The notes under the pieces: model-generated
The model's database searches: none
What the model saw: the letters and a program-made list of their open reading frames with translations, nothing else
What the model was told of the DNA's origin: nothing
NCBI GenBank assembly: GCA_900544795.1
Contig: UQWM01000005.1
Span: forward strand, 1 to 64,000
Reading direction: 5' to 3'
Origin: an uncultured Phascolarctobacterium sp.
Lineage (GTDB): Bacteria > Bacillota > Negativicutes > Acidaminococcales > Acidaminococcaceae
DNA: 64,000 bases
Translations under genes and position numbers: made by a program
Shown here: positions 50,400 to 58,709 of the stretch, piece by piece
How positions within the stretch are numbered: the first letter of the stretch is position 1
How the letters are laid out: the number at the start of each line of letters is the position of its first letter

Positions 50400-50972
50400 C
50401 TATTCGGCAAAAATCACCTTGCCGTCTTTAAAGGCCTGTACTCGGGCCAGCGATTCGACGCGGAAGCCGGCATCGATAAGGCGCTGACGGCCGGGCTGGA
50501 AAGATTTTTCGATAACGATGCCGATACCGACTACTTCGCTGCCAGCCTGCCTGACGATGTTAGCCAGGCCAAAGGCTGCCTCGCCGTTAGCCAGAAAGTC
50601 ATCGATAATGAGGACTTTTTCTCCAGGTGGCAAAAACTTTTTTAAAACAGTCACTTCGCTGGTGACTTTTTTAGTGAAGGAATAGACCTTGGTACTGTAA
50701 GCATCGCTGCTCATCAGCGCCGATTTTTGCTTGCGGGCAAAAACAACGGGTACGTGCAGGCACAGACCCGTCGGTAAAGCGCAGGCGATGCCTGAGGATT
50801 CGATGGTAAAGATCTTGGTAACGCCGCAGCCTGCAAAACGGCGGTAGAATTCCTTGCCGATCTCCATCATCAGCTCGGGATCGATCTGATGGTTTAAAAA
50901 AGAATCTACCTTTAAAATAGCATCGTTTAAGACCAGGCCTTCGGACATGATTTTTTCTTTGAGCAGTTTCAT
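50400..50972 (-). CDS. xpt: Xanthine phosphoribosyltransferase
   Basis: The 190-residue protein has the PRPP-binding motif 'VLIIDDFLANGEAAFGL' and 'TIESSGIACALPTGLCLHVPVVFARK', and is collinear with B. subtilis Xpt throughout. It salvages xanthine to XMP. GAGGTG lies seven bases before the ATG. It is monocistronic and divergent from the ilv/leu operon. Upstream I see no purine-riboswitch core, unlike the B. subtilis gene. Confidence 0.94.
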   Translation of the reverse strand: MKLLKEKIMSEGLVLNDAILKVDSFLNHQIDPELMMEIGKEFYRRFAGCGVTKIFTIESSGIACALPTGLCLHVPVVFARKQKSALMSSDAYSTKVYSFTKKVTSEVTVLKKFLPPGEKVLIIDDFLANGEAAFGLANIVRQAGSEVVGIGIVIEKSFQPGRQRLIDAGFRVESLARVQAFKDGKVIFAE

Positions 50973-51101
50973 GGATATACACCTCGAACGTTTACTTCCT
51001 TATAATATTATAGGATATGATATTATTGCCATTTAGTCCAGCAATTTTGTAAAAGAAAAACAAAATTCAGAAAAATCGCAAAAGAATGATACAAAAAAAT
51101 C

Positions 51102-51130
51102 TTGACAAGTGGCAAAAATACTGGCATAAT
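51102..51130 (+). promoter_or_regulatory. Promoter of the ilv/leu operon
   Basis: TTGACA (51102-51107), a 17-base spacer and CATAAT (51125-51130) sit upstream of the T-box leader. GTAAAACA near 51132 and TGTTTTAC near 51163 form a loose inverted repeat over the start region. Confidence 0.85.
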
Positions 51131-51180
51131 GTAAAACATAACACGAACAAATTACATTTTGTTTTACAACTTGATAGGAA

Positions 51181-51430
51181 AGGCTTTGAATGGGAATAAA
51201 GTTGCTGAGTTTACCGAAAGCAGAGAAACGGCGGGTGGTGCAAGCCGTAATGGTACAGTGATGATACTCGCCCGGGAGCCGCGTTTCTGAACGGGACAGT
51301 GTTTCAGTAGGAAGCGACGCCGGCGCAGCGTTAAGCGTTCGAAGCCAAGCTTCGAGACAATGAGGTCAAATTAGGGTGGTACCGCGGTGAAAGTCGCCCC
51401 TATCTGCAAAGCAGGTAGGGGCGTTTTTTT
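51181..51430 (+). promoter_or_regulatory. T-box riboswitch, leucine-specific, upstream of ilvN
   Basis: The leader contains a Stem I with AGAGAAACGGCGGGTGGTGCAAGCCG, a specifier segment GATA-CTC-GCCCGGGAG with CTC (Leu) at 51267-51269, and the T-box AGGGTGGTACCGCG at 51373-51386. The base after TGG is T (51380), which pairs with A73 of tRNA-Leu. The specifier segment aligns position by position with the Ser T-box upstream of serA. Uncharged tRNA-Leu should induce ilvN-ilvC-leuCDB-ilvB. Confidence 0.92.
51395..51430 (+). terminator. T-box terminator before ilvN
   Basis: A 13-bp stem (51395-51407 with 51411-51423) with loop AAA and a T7 run. It is the regulated terminator of the Leu T-box. Confidence 0.95.
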
Positions 51431-51458
51431 ATATCTAAATTTCCTGGGAGGTGGCAAA

Positions 51459-51998
51459 ATGGAGCAGATCCTATCTATCGTAGTGCGTAACCAGCCCGGT
51501 GTCCTGATGCGGGTCGCGGGTATGTTTTCGCGGCGCGGCTTCAATATCGACAGTCTGGCAGTCGGCACTACGCAAAACCCCGAATTTTCGAGGATGACTG
51601 TTACCATGCAGGCTGATGACGCTACTATCAAGCAGGTCTGCAAACAGCTGACAAAGCTGGTCGAGGTAGAGGCTGTGAAAGTGCTGCCGCCTAAAGCCAG
51701 CGCTAAACGCAGTATGGTCATGGTCAAGGTCCACGCCGGTGACAAAAGGCTGGAGCTGCTGCGGCTGGCCGATGTCTTTCGTGCCCACGCTGTTGATGTG
51801 ACAGGTGAGTCGCTGATATTTTTGGCGACCGGTATCGACGATAAGCTGAACGCTTTTGTCGATGTGATGCGGCCCTACGGCATACTGGAAATGGTACAGA
51901 CAGGCCTGGTGGCACTGGAACGGGGCGACGGCTCTATGGACGTCCAAAAGTCGCGTTACGCCTGGCCGCAGGACAGCTGCAGGCAATCAGCTATTTAA
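51459..51998 (+). CDS. ilvN: Acetolactate synthase small (regulatory) subunit
   Basis: The 179-residue protein has an N-terminal ACT domain ('LSIVVRNQPGVLMRVAGMFSRRGFNIDSLAVG') and a C-terminal regulatory half. It gives valine or branched-chain feedback to the catalytic subunit. GGGAGGTGG precedes ATG 51459; an in-frame start at 51387 lies in the terminator and is rejected. It heads the operon, while its partner ilvB is the last gene, 4 kb away. Confidence 0.94.
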   Translation: MEQILSIVVRNQPGVLMRVAGMFSRRGFNIDSLAVGTTQNPEFSRMTVTMQADDATIKQVCKQLTKLVEVEAVKVLPPKASAKRSMVMVKVHAGDKRLELLRLADVFRAHAVDVTGESLIFLATGIDDKLNAFVDVMRPYGILEMVQTGLVALERGDGSMDVQKSRYAWPQDSCRQSAI

Positions 51999-52054
51999 TC
52001 TAGTCAGTTCTCAAATTTAAATAAACACAGTACACAAAAGGAGATGTAAAAACA

Positions 52055-53047
52055 ATGGTAAAAATGTATTATGACAAAGACGCAAACTGGGAAATGCTCA
52101 ATGGTAAAACTATCGCTATTATCGGCTACGGTTCTCAAGGCCATGCGCATGCCCTTAACTTAAAGGAAAGTGGCGCTAATGTTATCGTAGGTTTGTATGA
52201 AGGGTCCAAATCCTGGGCTAAAGCTGAAGCAGCCGGCCTGAAGGTTATGACTGCCGCCGAAGCAACTAAAGCTGCCGACGTAGTTATGATGCTGATCCCC
52301 GACGAAAAACAGGGCGCTACCTATAAAAACGATATCGCTCCTAACCTGAAACAGGGCGCTGCCCTTGCTTTCGCTCACGGCTTCAATATCCATTTCGGAC
52401 AGATCGTGCCCCCCGCTGACATCGACGTCTTTATGGTCGCTCCTAAAGGCCCCGGCCATCTTGTGCGCCGCGTATTCACCGAAGGCGCAGGCGTGCCCTG
52501 TCTGGTAGCAGTACACCAGGACGCCAGCGGCAAAGCTTATGATATTGCCCTTGCCTATGCTAAAGGTATTGGCGGTACCCGTGCCGGCGTACTCGATACC
52601 ACCTTCCGTGAAGAGACTGAAACCGACCTTTTTGGCGAACAGGCTGTACTTTGCGGCGGCGTGACTGCACTCATTACCGCAGGTTACGAAACTTTGGTTG
52701 AAGCTGGCTACAAACCGGAAAGCGCTTACTTTGAATGTATGCACGAAATGAAACTTATCGTTGACCTGATGTATGAAGGCGGCATGGCTAAAATGCGCCA
52801 TTCCATCTCTGATACTGCTGAATACGGCGACTATGTAACTGGCAAGCGCATCATCACCGATGAAACCAAAGCTGCTATGAAACAGGTTCTGACCGAGATC
52901 CAGGACGGCACCTTTGCTAAAAACTGGATCCTCGAAAATCAGGCTAACCGCCCTGCGTTCAACGCTATGCGCCGTAACGGTGCCGAGCACCCGATCGAAG
53001 GCGTTGGCAAAAACCTGCGCGGCATGATGAGCTGGATGAAAAAATAA
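52055..53047 (+). CDS. ilvC: Ketol-acid reductoisomerase
   Basis: The 330-residue class I enzyme has NADPH-binding 'IIGYGSQGHAHALNLKESG', 'MLIPDEKQG', 'FAHGFNIHFGQI' and Mg-binding 'DLFGEQAVLCGG' and 'FECMHEMKLIVDLMYEGG'. It carries out the second common step of valine and isoleucine synthesis. AAAGGAGATG precedes ATG 52055. Full length. Confidence 0.97.
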   Translation: MVKMYYDKDANWEMLNGKTIAIIGYGSQGHAHALNLKESGANVIVGLYEGSKSWAKAEAAGLKVMTAAEATKAADVVMMLIPDEKQGATYKNDIAPNLKQGAALAFAHGFNIHFGQIVPPADIDVFMVAPKGPGHLVRRVFTEGAGVPCLVAVHQDASGKAYDIALAYAKGIGGTRAGVLDTTFREETETDLFGEQAVLCGGVTALITAGYETLVEAGYKPESAYFECMHEMKLIVDLMYEGGMAKMRHSISDTAEYGDYVTGKRIITDETKAAMKQVLTEIQDGTFAKNWILENQANRPAFNAMRRNGAEHPIEGVGKNLRGMMSWMKK

Positions 53048-53123
53048 ACACAGGAAACCTTGATGCAGAGCGGGGCTTAGTCCCCGCAGCCTGCATTCGT
53101 ATAAACTTAGGAGGGTTATAGTT

Positions 53124-54386
53124 ATGGGTATGACAATGACGGAAAAAATCTTGGCCAAGCATGCAGGCCGCAGTGCGGTACAGGCTGGAGACTTGCTGGT
53201 TGCCCAAGTGGATTTGGTTTTGGCTAACGATATCACCGGCCCGCCGGCGATCGATGAATTTGAAAAAATCGGCCGCCCGGTCTTTGATAAGGATAAGATC
53301 GCGTTAGTGCCCGACCATTTTTCTCCGTGCAAAGATATCAAATCGGCGACCATGTGCAAGCGTATGCGCGACTTTGCACGCCAGCACGAGATCACCAATT
53401 ATTTTGAAGTAGGACGTATGGGCATCGAGCATGCACTCTTGCCCGACAGCGGCCTTGTAGCTCCCGGTGAGATCATTATCGGCGCCGACTCTCATACTTG
53501 TACTTATGGCGCTCTGAACGCGCTCAGCACCGGCATGGGCCAAACCGACATCGGTGCGGCTATGGCCAGCGGCACGACCTGGTTTAAGGTGCCCGCTACT
53601 ATTAAAGTAGAGCTGACCGGCAAACTGCCTAAATATGTTAAGGGCAAAGACATCATCCTCACCCTGATCGGTATGATCGGCGTGGATGGTGCCCGTTATC
53701 AATCTTTGGAATTCTGCGGTGACGGCGTGGCCGAGCTGGAAATGGCTGACCGTTTCACTATCTGTAATATGGCTATCGAAGCCGGCGGCAAAAACGGTAT
53801 TTTCCCTGTGGACGCAAAAACCATCGCTTATTTGAATGAGCGTGTTACCCGTGCCTGGGAGCCGGTGACTGCCGATGCCGACGCAATTTATGACCGCGTC
53901 ATCACCATTAAATTAGATGAGCTGGTGCCGGTGGTTTCCTATCCGCATCTGCCTGAAAACACCCATCCTGTTACCGAAGCCGGCCATATCAAGATCGATC
54001 AGGTCGTTGTCGGTTCCTGCACTAACGGCCGCCTGGAAGATTTGCAGCAGGCTGCCGAAGTTATGAAGGGCAACAAAGTGCATCCTCATGTACGTGCCAT
54101 CATCATTCCTGCTACGCAGGAGATTTATAAAGAAGCCATGCGCTTAGGCTATATCGATACCTTTATCGACGCCGGAGCCGCGGTTTCCACACCTACCTGC
54201 GGCCCTTGCCTGGGCGGTTATATGGGTATTCTGGCAGCAGGCGAGCGTGCCGTTTCCACTACCAACCGTAATTTCCGCGGGCGTATGGGACATGTTGACA
54301 GCGAGGTTTATCTGGCCAGCCCTTATGTGGCGGCAGCCAGCGCTATCAAAGGTTATATCGCAAGCCCCGAGGAGGTAATCAAATGA
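53124..54386 (+). CDS. leuC: 3-Isopropylmalate dehydratase large subunit
   Basis: The 420-residue aconitase-like subunit has 'DSHTCTYGALNALSTGMGQTD' (first cluster Cys) and 'CTNGRLEDL' and 'PTCGPCLGG' with the other cluster cysteines. Its 420-residue length marks the shorter bacterial/archaeal LeuC class. With LeuD it isomerises 2- to 3-isopropylmalate through a [4Fe-4S] cluster. TAGGAGGG precedes ATG 53124. It overlaps leuD by four bases. Confidence 0.95.
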   Translation: MGMTMTEKILAKHAGRSAVQAGDLLVAQVDLVLANDITGPPAIDEFEKIGRPVFDKDKIALVPDHFSPCKDIKSATMCKRMRDFARQHEITNYFEVGRMGIEHALLPDSGLVAPGEIIIGADSHTCTYGALNALSTGMGQTDIGAAMASGTTWFKVPATIKVELTGKLPKYVKGKDIILTLIGMIGVDGARYQSLEFCGDGVAELEMADRFTICNMAIEAGGKNGIFPVDAKTIAYLNERVTRAWEPVTADADAIYDRVITIKLDELVPVVSYPHLPENTHPVTEAGHIKIDQVVVGSCTNGRLEDLQQAAEVMKGNKVHPHVRAIIIPATQEIYKEAMRLGYIDTFIDAGAAVSTPTCGPCLGGYMGILAAGERAVSTTNRNFRGRMGHVDSEVYLASPYVAAASAIKGYIASPEEVIK

Positions 54387-54865
54387 GTAAAGTATGGCGT
54401 TACGGCGACCACGTCGATACCGACGTTATCATTCCCGCCCGTTATTTGAATATTGCCGATTTTAACGAATTGGCCGAACATGCTATGGAAGACATCGACA
54501 CGACTTTTGCCCCAAGCGTACAGCCGGGCGACTATGTGGTGGCCGGCAAAAATTTTGGCTGCGGTTCCTCGCGCGAGCACGCTCCCATGGTCATCAAAGT
54601 CAAAGGCGTCAAATGTATCATCGCCGACAGCTTTGCCCGTATTTTCTACCGCAATGCCATCAATATTGGCTTGCCCGTACTGGAGATCGGCCCTGATGTT
54701 GAAAAAATCGCAGCCGGTGACGAGCTGGAGGTAGATATGGCGAAAGGCGAGATCAAAATCGTTAATAAAGACATTACTATTCAGACTAAACCACTGCCTG
54801 AATTCATTCAAAAGATCGCCGACTGCGGCGGCCTTATCAACTATGTCAAAGGAGACCACCAATAA
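54383..54865 (+). CDS. leuD: 3-Isopropylmalate dehydratase small subunit
   Basis: The 160-residue swivel-domain subunit has 'YGDHVDTDVIIPARYLN' and 'GKNFGCGSSREHAPMVIK', the substrate-recognition loop. It assembles with LeuC. ATG 54383 overlaps the leuC stop, and its own stop shares one base with the leuB ATG. Confidence 0.96.
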   Translation: MSKVWRYGDHVDTDVIIPARYLNIADFNELAEHAMEDIDTTFAPSVQPGDYVVAGKNFGCGSSREHAPMVIKVKGVKCIIADSFARIFYRNAINIGLPVLEIGPDVEKIAAGDELEVDMAKGEIKIVNKDITIQTKPLPEFIQKIADCGGLINYVKGDHQ

Positions 54866-55935
54866 TGAAGATCACTTTACTGCCGGGCGACGGCATCGGC
54901 GTCGAGATCGTTGACGCTGCCGTAGAGGTGCTTGACGCCGCCGCTAAAAAATTTGGTATGGCAATAGAATATGACAGACAGCTGATTGGCGGTGCCGCTA
55001 TCGACGCTACCGGTGTGCCTTTGCCGGAAGCTACCATTGCTTCCGCTAAAACCTCTGACGCCGTACTTTTAGGCGCAGTCGGCGGGCCCAAATGGGATAA
55101 CGTCGCTCCAGAGCTGCGCCCCGAAAAAGGCTTGCTGGGTATCCGCAAAGCGCTGGGCCTATACTGCAACCTGCGTCCGATCAAGGTTTCCCGCTTTGTA
55201 GCCCATCTGTCGCCGCTCAAAAACGAGCGCGTGGAAGGCACTGATATGCTGATCGTTCGTGAGTTGACCGGCGGTATCTATTTCGGCGCTAAAAACGAAG
55301 CCGCACCCGACGCTGACGGTGTGGAAACAGCTTCTGACGTTGAGATCTATACCCGCCCCGAAGTGGAACGCATTGCTAAATTTGCCTTTGAAGCAGCTAA
55401 AAAACGCCGTGGCAAGGTCACCTCAGTCGATAAGGCCAATGTTTTGGCTTCTTCCCGAATGTGGCGCCGCATCGTCGGTGAAATGCAGTCTAAAGCTTAT
55501 GGCGATGTTGAACTGAATAACTTTTATGTAGATAACTGTGCTATGCAGCTGGTACTCAATCCGGGCCAGTTCGACGTAGTGCTGACCAATAATATTTTCG
55601 GCGACATCCTTTCCGACGAGGCTTCGGTCATTGCCGGAAGTATCGGTATGCTGCCTTCGGCCAGCCTGGGCGACAGTACCGGTATGTACGAGCCTATCCA
55701 CGGCAGTGCGCCCGACATTGCAGGCCAGGGTATTGCCAACCCGCTGGGAACTATTTATTCCGTAGCTATGATGTTGCGTTATTCTCTTAACCAGGACGCA
55801 GCCGCCGATGCTATCGAAGCTGCTGTTGACAGTGTACTCGAAAAAGGCTACCGCACTCCTGAGCTCTGTGGGGAGGGGCTGACTAAGGTCAGCACTTCGC
55901 AGATGGGACAGCTGATTGCCGCGGAACTGGCATAA
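54865..55935 (+). CDS. leuB: 3-Isopropylmalate dehydrogenase
   Basis: The 356-residue enzyme has 'LLPGDGIGVEIVDAAVEVL', 'LLGAVGGPKWD', substrate Arg residues ('RELTGGIYFG'), 'DKANVLASSRMWRRIV', metal-binding 'DVVLTNNIFGDILSDEASVIAGSIGMLPSASLG' and 'PIHGSAPDIAGQGIANP'. It oxidatively decarboxylates 3-isopropylmalate in leucine synthesis. Full length. Confidence 0.96.
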   Translation: MKITLLPGDGIGVEIVDAAVEVLDAAAKKFGMAIEYDRQLIGGAAIDATGVPLPEATIASAKTSDAVLLGAVGGPKWDNVAPELRPEKGLLGIRKALGLYCNLRPIKVSRFVAHLSPLKNERVEGTDMLIVRELTGGIYFGAKNEAAPDADGVETASDVEIYTRPEVERIAKFAFEAAKKRRGKVTSVDKANVLASSRMWRRIVGEMQSKAYGDVELNNFYVDNCAMQLVLNPGQFDVVLTNNIFGDILSDEASVIAGSIGMLPSASLGDSTGMYEPIHGSAPDIAGQGIANPLGTIYSVAMMLRYSLNQDAAADAIEAAVDSVLEKGYRTPELCGEGLTKVSTSQMGQLIAAELA

Positions 55936-55967
55936 TGATTTTTTAGGTATTGGAAGGAAGTGAGTTT

Positions 55968-57620
55968 ATGCAGATGACCGGCGCAGAAGTAATGGTCAAA
56001 TGTTTGGCAGAGCAAGGGGTTACTACGGTTTTTGGTTATCCCGGAGGCGCGATCCTGCCTTTTTACGATGCTTTGCGTGAATCGGATCTTCGGCATATTT
56101 TGACAGCTCACGAACAGGGCGCTGCCCACGCGGCTGACGGATATGCCCGCGCAGGCGGTCAGGTCGGCGTCTGTGTCGCTACTTCCGGGCCCGGCGCGAC
56201 CAATCTGGTCACGGGCCTTGCCAATGCCTTTTTAGATTCGATCCCTGTTGTCGCAATCACTGGTCAGGTGCCTACGGCGATGATCGGTCGCGACGCTTTT
56301 CAGGAAGTTGATATTACCGGCATCACCATGCCGATAACTAAACACAATTTTTTGGTCAAACGTTCCGAAGACCTGGTGCAGACCATGCGGCTGGCTTTCC
56401 AGATGGCAAAAGAAGGCCGCCCCGGGCCGATACTAGTTGATGTACCACGCGACGTGCAGACGGCGCTGATAGATTATGAACCGGGCCAGCTGGCTCCTTT
56501 ACCGAAAGAACTGCCTGCCCAGTCCCAAATCGACGCCGCTGTGGCGGCTATTAACAAATCGCAGCGCCCGGTCATGCTGGTTGGCGGTGGTGTTATTAAC
56601 GCCGATGCCGAATACGATGCCATGCACCTGTGCGAAAAGCTGCGTATCCCCGTTGTCAGCACCCTGATGGGTTTAGGCGCTATCAGTGCTTACCGCTGTC
56701 TGTTTTTGGGCATGACGGGGCTGCACGGGCACGAGCGTGCCAATAACGCCGTTAAGGAAGCCGACCTTATTTTAGCCGTCGGCAGCCGCTTCAACGACCG
56801 TGTGACCGGCGAACGCAGCAGCTACGGTGTCAATAAAACCGTTATCCATCTGGACATCGACCCGGCAGAGCTGGACAAAAATATTTATTCCAGCATCGGC
56901 ATTTCCGGGCACATGAATACTACCCTGCAAATGTTGGAAGCGGGCAGCATCAAGCACGATCTTGACGCCTGGTGGCAGCTTATCGAAAGCTGGCCCAGTA
57001 TGGACGAAGATTTTGGCGGTGAAGCAGCGCCCCAGTTTTTTAAAGCACTGAATCCCGTTATCAAAGATAAGGATTATATCATCACTACCGACGTAGGCCA
57101 GCACCAAATGTGGGCCGCACAGCATATCAAGATCCAGTTTGCCCGCCAGTGGCTTTCCTCCGGAGGCCTGGGGACAATGGGCTTTGGCTTGCCCGCAGCC
57201 ATGGGTGCGCAGTTGGCACGGCCCAAAAGCCGCGTCATCAGCATCAGCGGCGACGGCGGTTTTAAAATGACAGGCTCCGAGCTGTTTACTATTGCCAGCT
57301 ACAAGCTGCCCGTCACGGCCATCGTTTTCAATAACAGTGGTTTGGGTATGATCCGTCAGCTGCAAACCGTGCAATTCGACAAACGCTTCACTTCCTGCGA
57401 AATGCCGGGCTATGTGGATTTTGTTAAATACGGCGCCGCCTTTGGCGTAGCCGGCGAACAGGTCGCAACACCGGAAGCTTTGGCGTCAGCAGTCGAAAAA
57501 GCGATGGAGCTGGACGAACCCTACATCATCGAAGTGGCCATCGACCCTAAAAACATGGTGCAGCCTATGGTTACACCCGGCTTGGGTATCGGCGACTTTG
57601 TTAAATTTAAAGAACAGTAA
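55968..57620 (+). CDS. ilvB: Acetolactate synthase large (catalytic) subunit
   Basis: The 550-residue ThDP enzyme has an N-terminal 'FGYPGGAILPFYDAL', 'HEQGAAHAADGYARA' (catalytic Glu), a central FAD domain and the C-terminal ThDP motif 'SISGDGGFKMTGSELFTIASYKLPVTAIVFNN'. It condenses pyruvate with pyruvate or 2-ketobutyrate. ATG 55968 is eight bases after GGAAGGAAG. It is last in the operon, separated from ilvN. A strong terminator follows. Confidence 0.96.
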   Translation: MQMTGAEVMVKCLAEQGVTTVFGYPGGAILPFYDALRESDLRHILTAHEQGAAHAADGYARAGGQVGVCVATSGPGATNLVTGLANAFLDSIPVVAITGQVPTAMIGRDAFQEVDITGITMPITKHNFLVKRSEDLVQTMRLAFQMAKEGRPGPILVDVPRDVQTALIDYEPGQLAPLPKELPAQSQIDAAVAAINKSQRPVMLVGGGVINADAEYDAMHLCEKLRIPVVSTLMGLGAISAYRCLFLGMTGLHGHERANNAVKEADLILAVGSRFNDRVTGERSSYGVNKTVIHLDIDPAELDKNIYSSIGISGHMNTTLQMLEAGSIKHDLDAWWQLIESWPSMDEDFGGEAAPQFFKALNPVIKDKDYIITTDVGQHQMWAAQHIKIQFARQWLSSGGLGTMGFGLPAAMGAQLARPKSRVISISGDGGFKMTGSELFTIASYKLPVTAIVFNNSGLGMIRQLQTVQFDKRFTSCEMPGYVDFVKYGAAFGVAGEQVATPEALASAVEKAMELDEPYIIEVAIDPKNMVQPMVTPGLGIGDFVKFKEQ

Positions 57621-57630
57621 AATAAAAAAG

Positions 57631-57671
57631 CAGCGTGTACGTTAAAATGTTTTAACGTACACGCTGTTTTT
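57631..57671 (+). terminator. Terminator of the ilv/leu operon
   Basis: A 17-bp perfect stem (57631-57647 with 57650-57666) with a 2-base spacer and a T5 run. Confidence 0.93.
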
Positions 57672-57734
57672 GCCGACTTGTTTAAAACAACTATTTACGG
57701 TATTGTATAAGAAAAAAGTAAAGGAGCAATGAAC

Positions 57735-58592
57735 ATGACTGAAACACTACGCTTGATAATGCCCCAGTGGCAGGGCGGCAATAACCCTGCCTATTCGTTG
57801 GGAGCCAAACTGCTGGCCTGGCTGGCGCCTGCTGCCAATGGCACGCCGCAAATAGAAGTGCCTATAACTGCTTATGACGGGCAGGCATTGCCCCTGGAGG
57901 GCGGCGTCGTTGGACGTTCGGTACTTTTGCGGCAGTTACAGGCAGCTACAAAAATAATTGATGCTTACCAGCCGCAACGGGTAGTAGTTTTTGGCGGTGA
58001 TTGTTTGGTTGCGCAGGCTCCTCTTGCCTATCTCAATGAACGCTATGACGGCAAGCTGGGCGTGCTGTGGCTGGATGCCCACCCGGATATTTCTACTCCA
58101 TCTATGTTTTACCATGAGCACGCAATGGTGCTGGGTAACCTGCTGGGAGCTGGCGACCCTGCCTTTGCGGCTACGGTGAAAGTGCCGTTAAAGCCCGAGC
58201 GGGTGATGTATGGCGGCTTAGGCACGCCAACGCCACAGGAAGCAGCGGTACTTGACTGCTTGCAGCTGCATAAAGTAACGGCGGCAGAGCTGCAAACCAG
58301 CAATAAGCCTATAGTGGATTGGCTGCAAAGCAATGATATCAAGCATTTGGCCATCCATCTTGATTTAGATGTTTTAGACCCGCGTCTGTTCCGCTCACTG
58401 CTATTTGCCCAACCGGACGGAACTGTTATCGATGCGGCACAGGGTGAAATGACGCTGGCGCAGGTCGGCCGCATCATTCGTGACGTTTCTGCTCATACCG
58501 ATGTGGTGGGGCTGGCCATTGCCGAACATCTGCCATGGGATGCTATCAACCTGCATGATTTTTTGGATGGCTTACCGATTTTGCAAGGCTGA
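57735..58592 (+). CDS. Arginase/agmatinase-family protein with GGDC motif
   Basis: The 285-residue ureohydrolase-fold protein has metal motifs 'WLDAHPDIS' (Asp-x-His-x-Asp) and 'HLDLDVLDP' (Asp-x-Asp), with 'IAEHLPWD' near the end. The first motif is GGDC rather than GGDH, so the usual first Mn ligand His is a Cys. This may mark a distinct subfamily rather than an inactive enzyme; substrate (arginine, agmatine, formiminoglutamate or other) cannot be told. ATG 57735 is eight bases after AAAGGAG. It is a single-gene unit. Confidence 0.82.
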   Translation: MTETLRLIMPQWQGGNNPAYSLGAKLLAWLAPAANGTPQIEVPITAYDGQALPLEGGVVGRSVLLRQLQAATKIIDAYQPQRVVVFGGDCLVAQAPLAYLNERYDGKLGVLWLDAHPDISTPSMFYHEHAMVLGNLLGAGDPAFAATVKVPLKPERVMYGGLGTPTPQEAAVLDCLQLHKVTAAELQTSNKPIVDWLQSNDIKHLAIHLDLDVLDPRLFRSLLFAQPDGTVIDAAQGEMTLAQVGRIIRDVSAHTDVVGLAIAEHLPWDAINLHDFLDGLPILQG

Positions 58593-58637
58593 TCCAGTTC
58601 TACCACAATATTTTATATTGAGATACAGTAATAAAAC

Positions 58638-58676
58638 AAAACAGAGTGTACTTTTAAGTACACTCTGTTTTATTTT
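58638..58676. terminator. Bidirectional terminator between arginase-like gene and rsgA
   Basis: A perfect 16-bp stem (58638-58653 with 58656-58671), A-rich to the left and T-rich to the right, lies between two convergent genes and can serve both. Confidence 0.9.
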
Positions 58677-58709
58677 ATATGCTGCTTATTTACTCAATAG
58701 ATAACGCTG

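Noticed and set aside
50973..51100. Purine riboswitch upstream of xpt
   Set aside because: B. subtilis xpt has one, so I looked for the conserved core on the minus strand. The roughly 100-base AT-rich leader shows no such three-way junction.
52160..53398. Open frame of more than 400 codons on the minus strand under ilvC and leuC
   Set aside because: It lies antisense to two certain genes. It is a by-product of their codon bias and shows no family motif. Similar antisense frames under proA, aroA and ilvB were dropped for the same reason.
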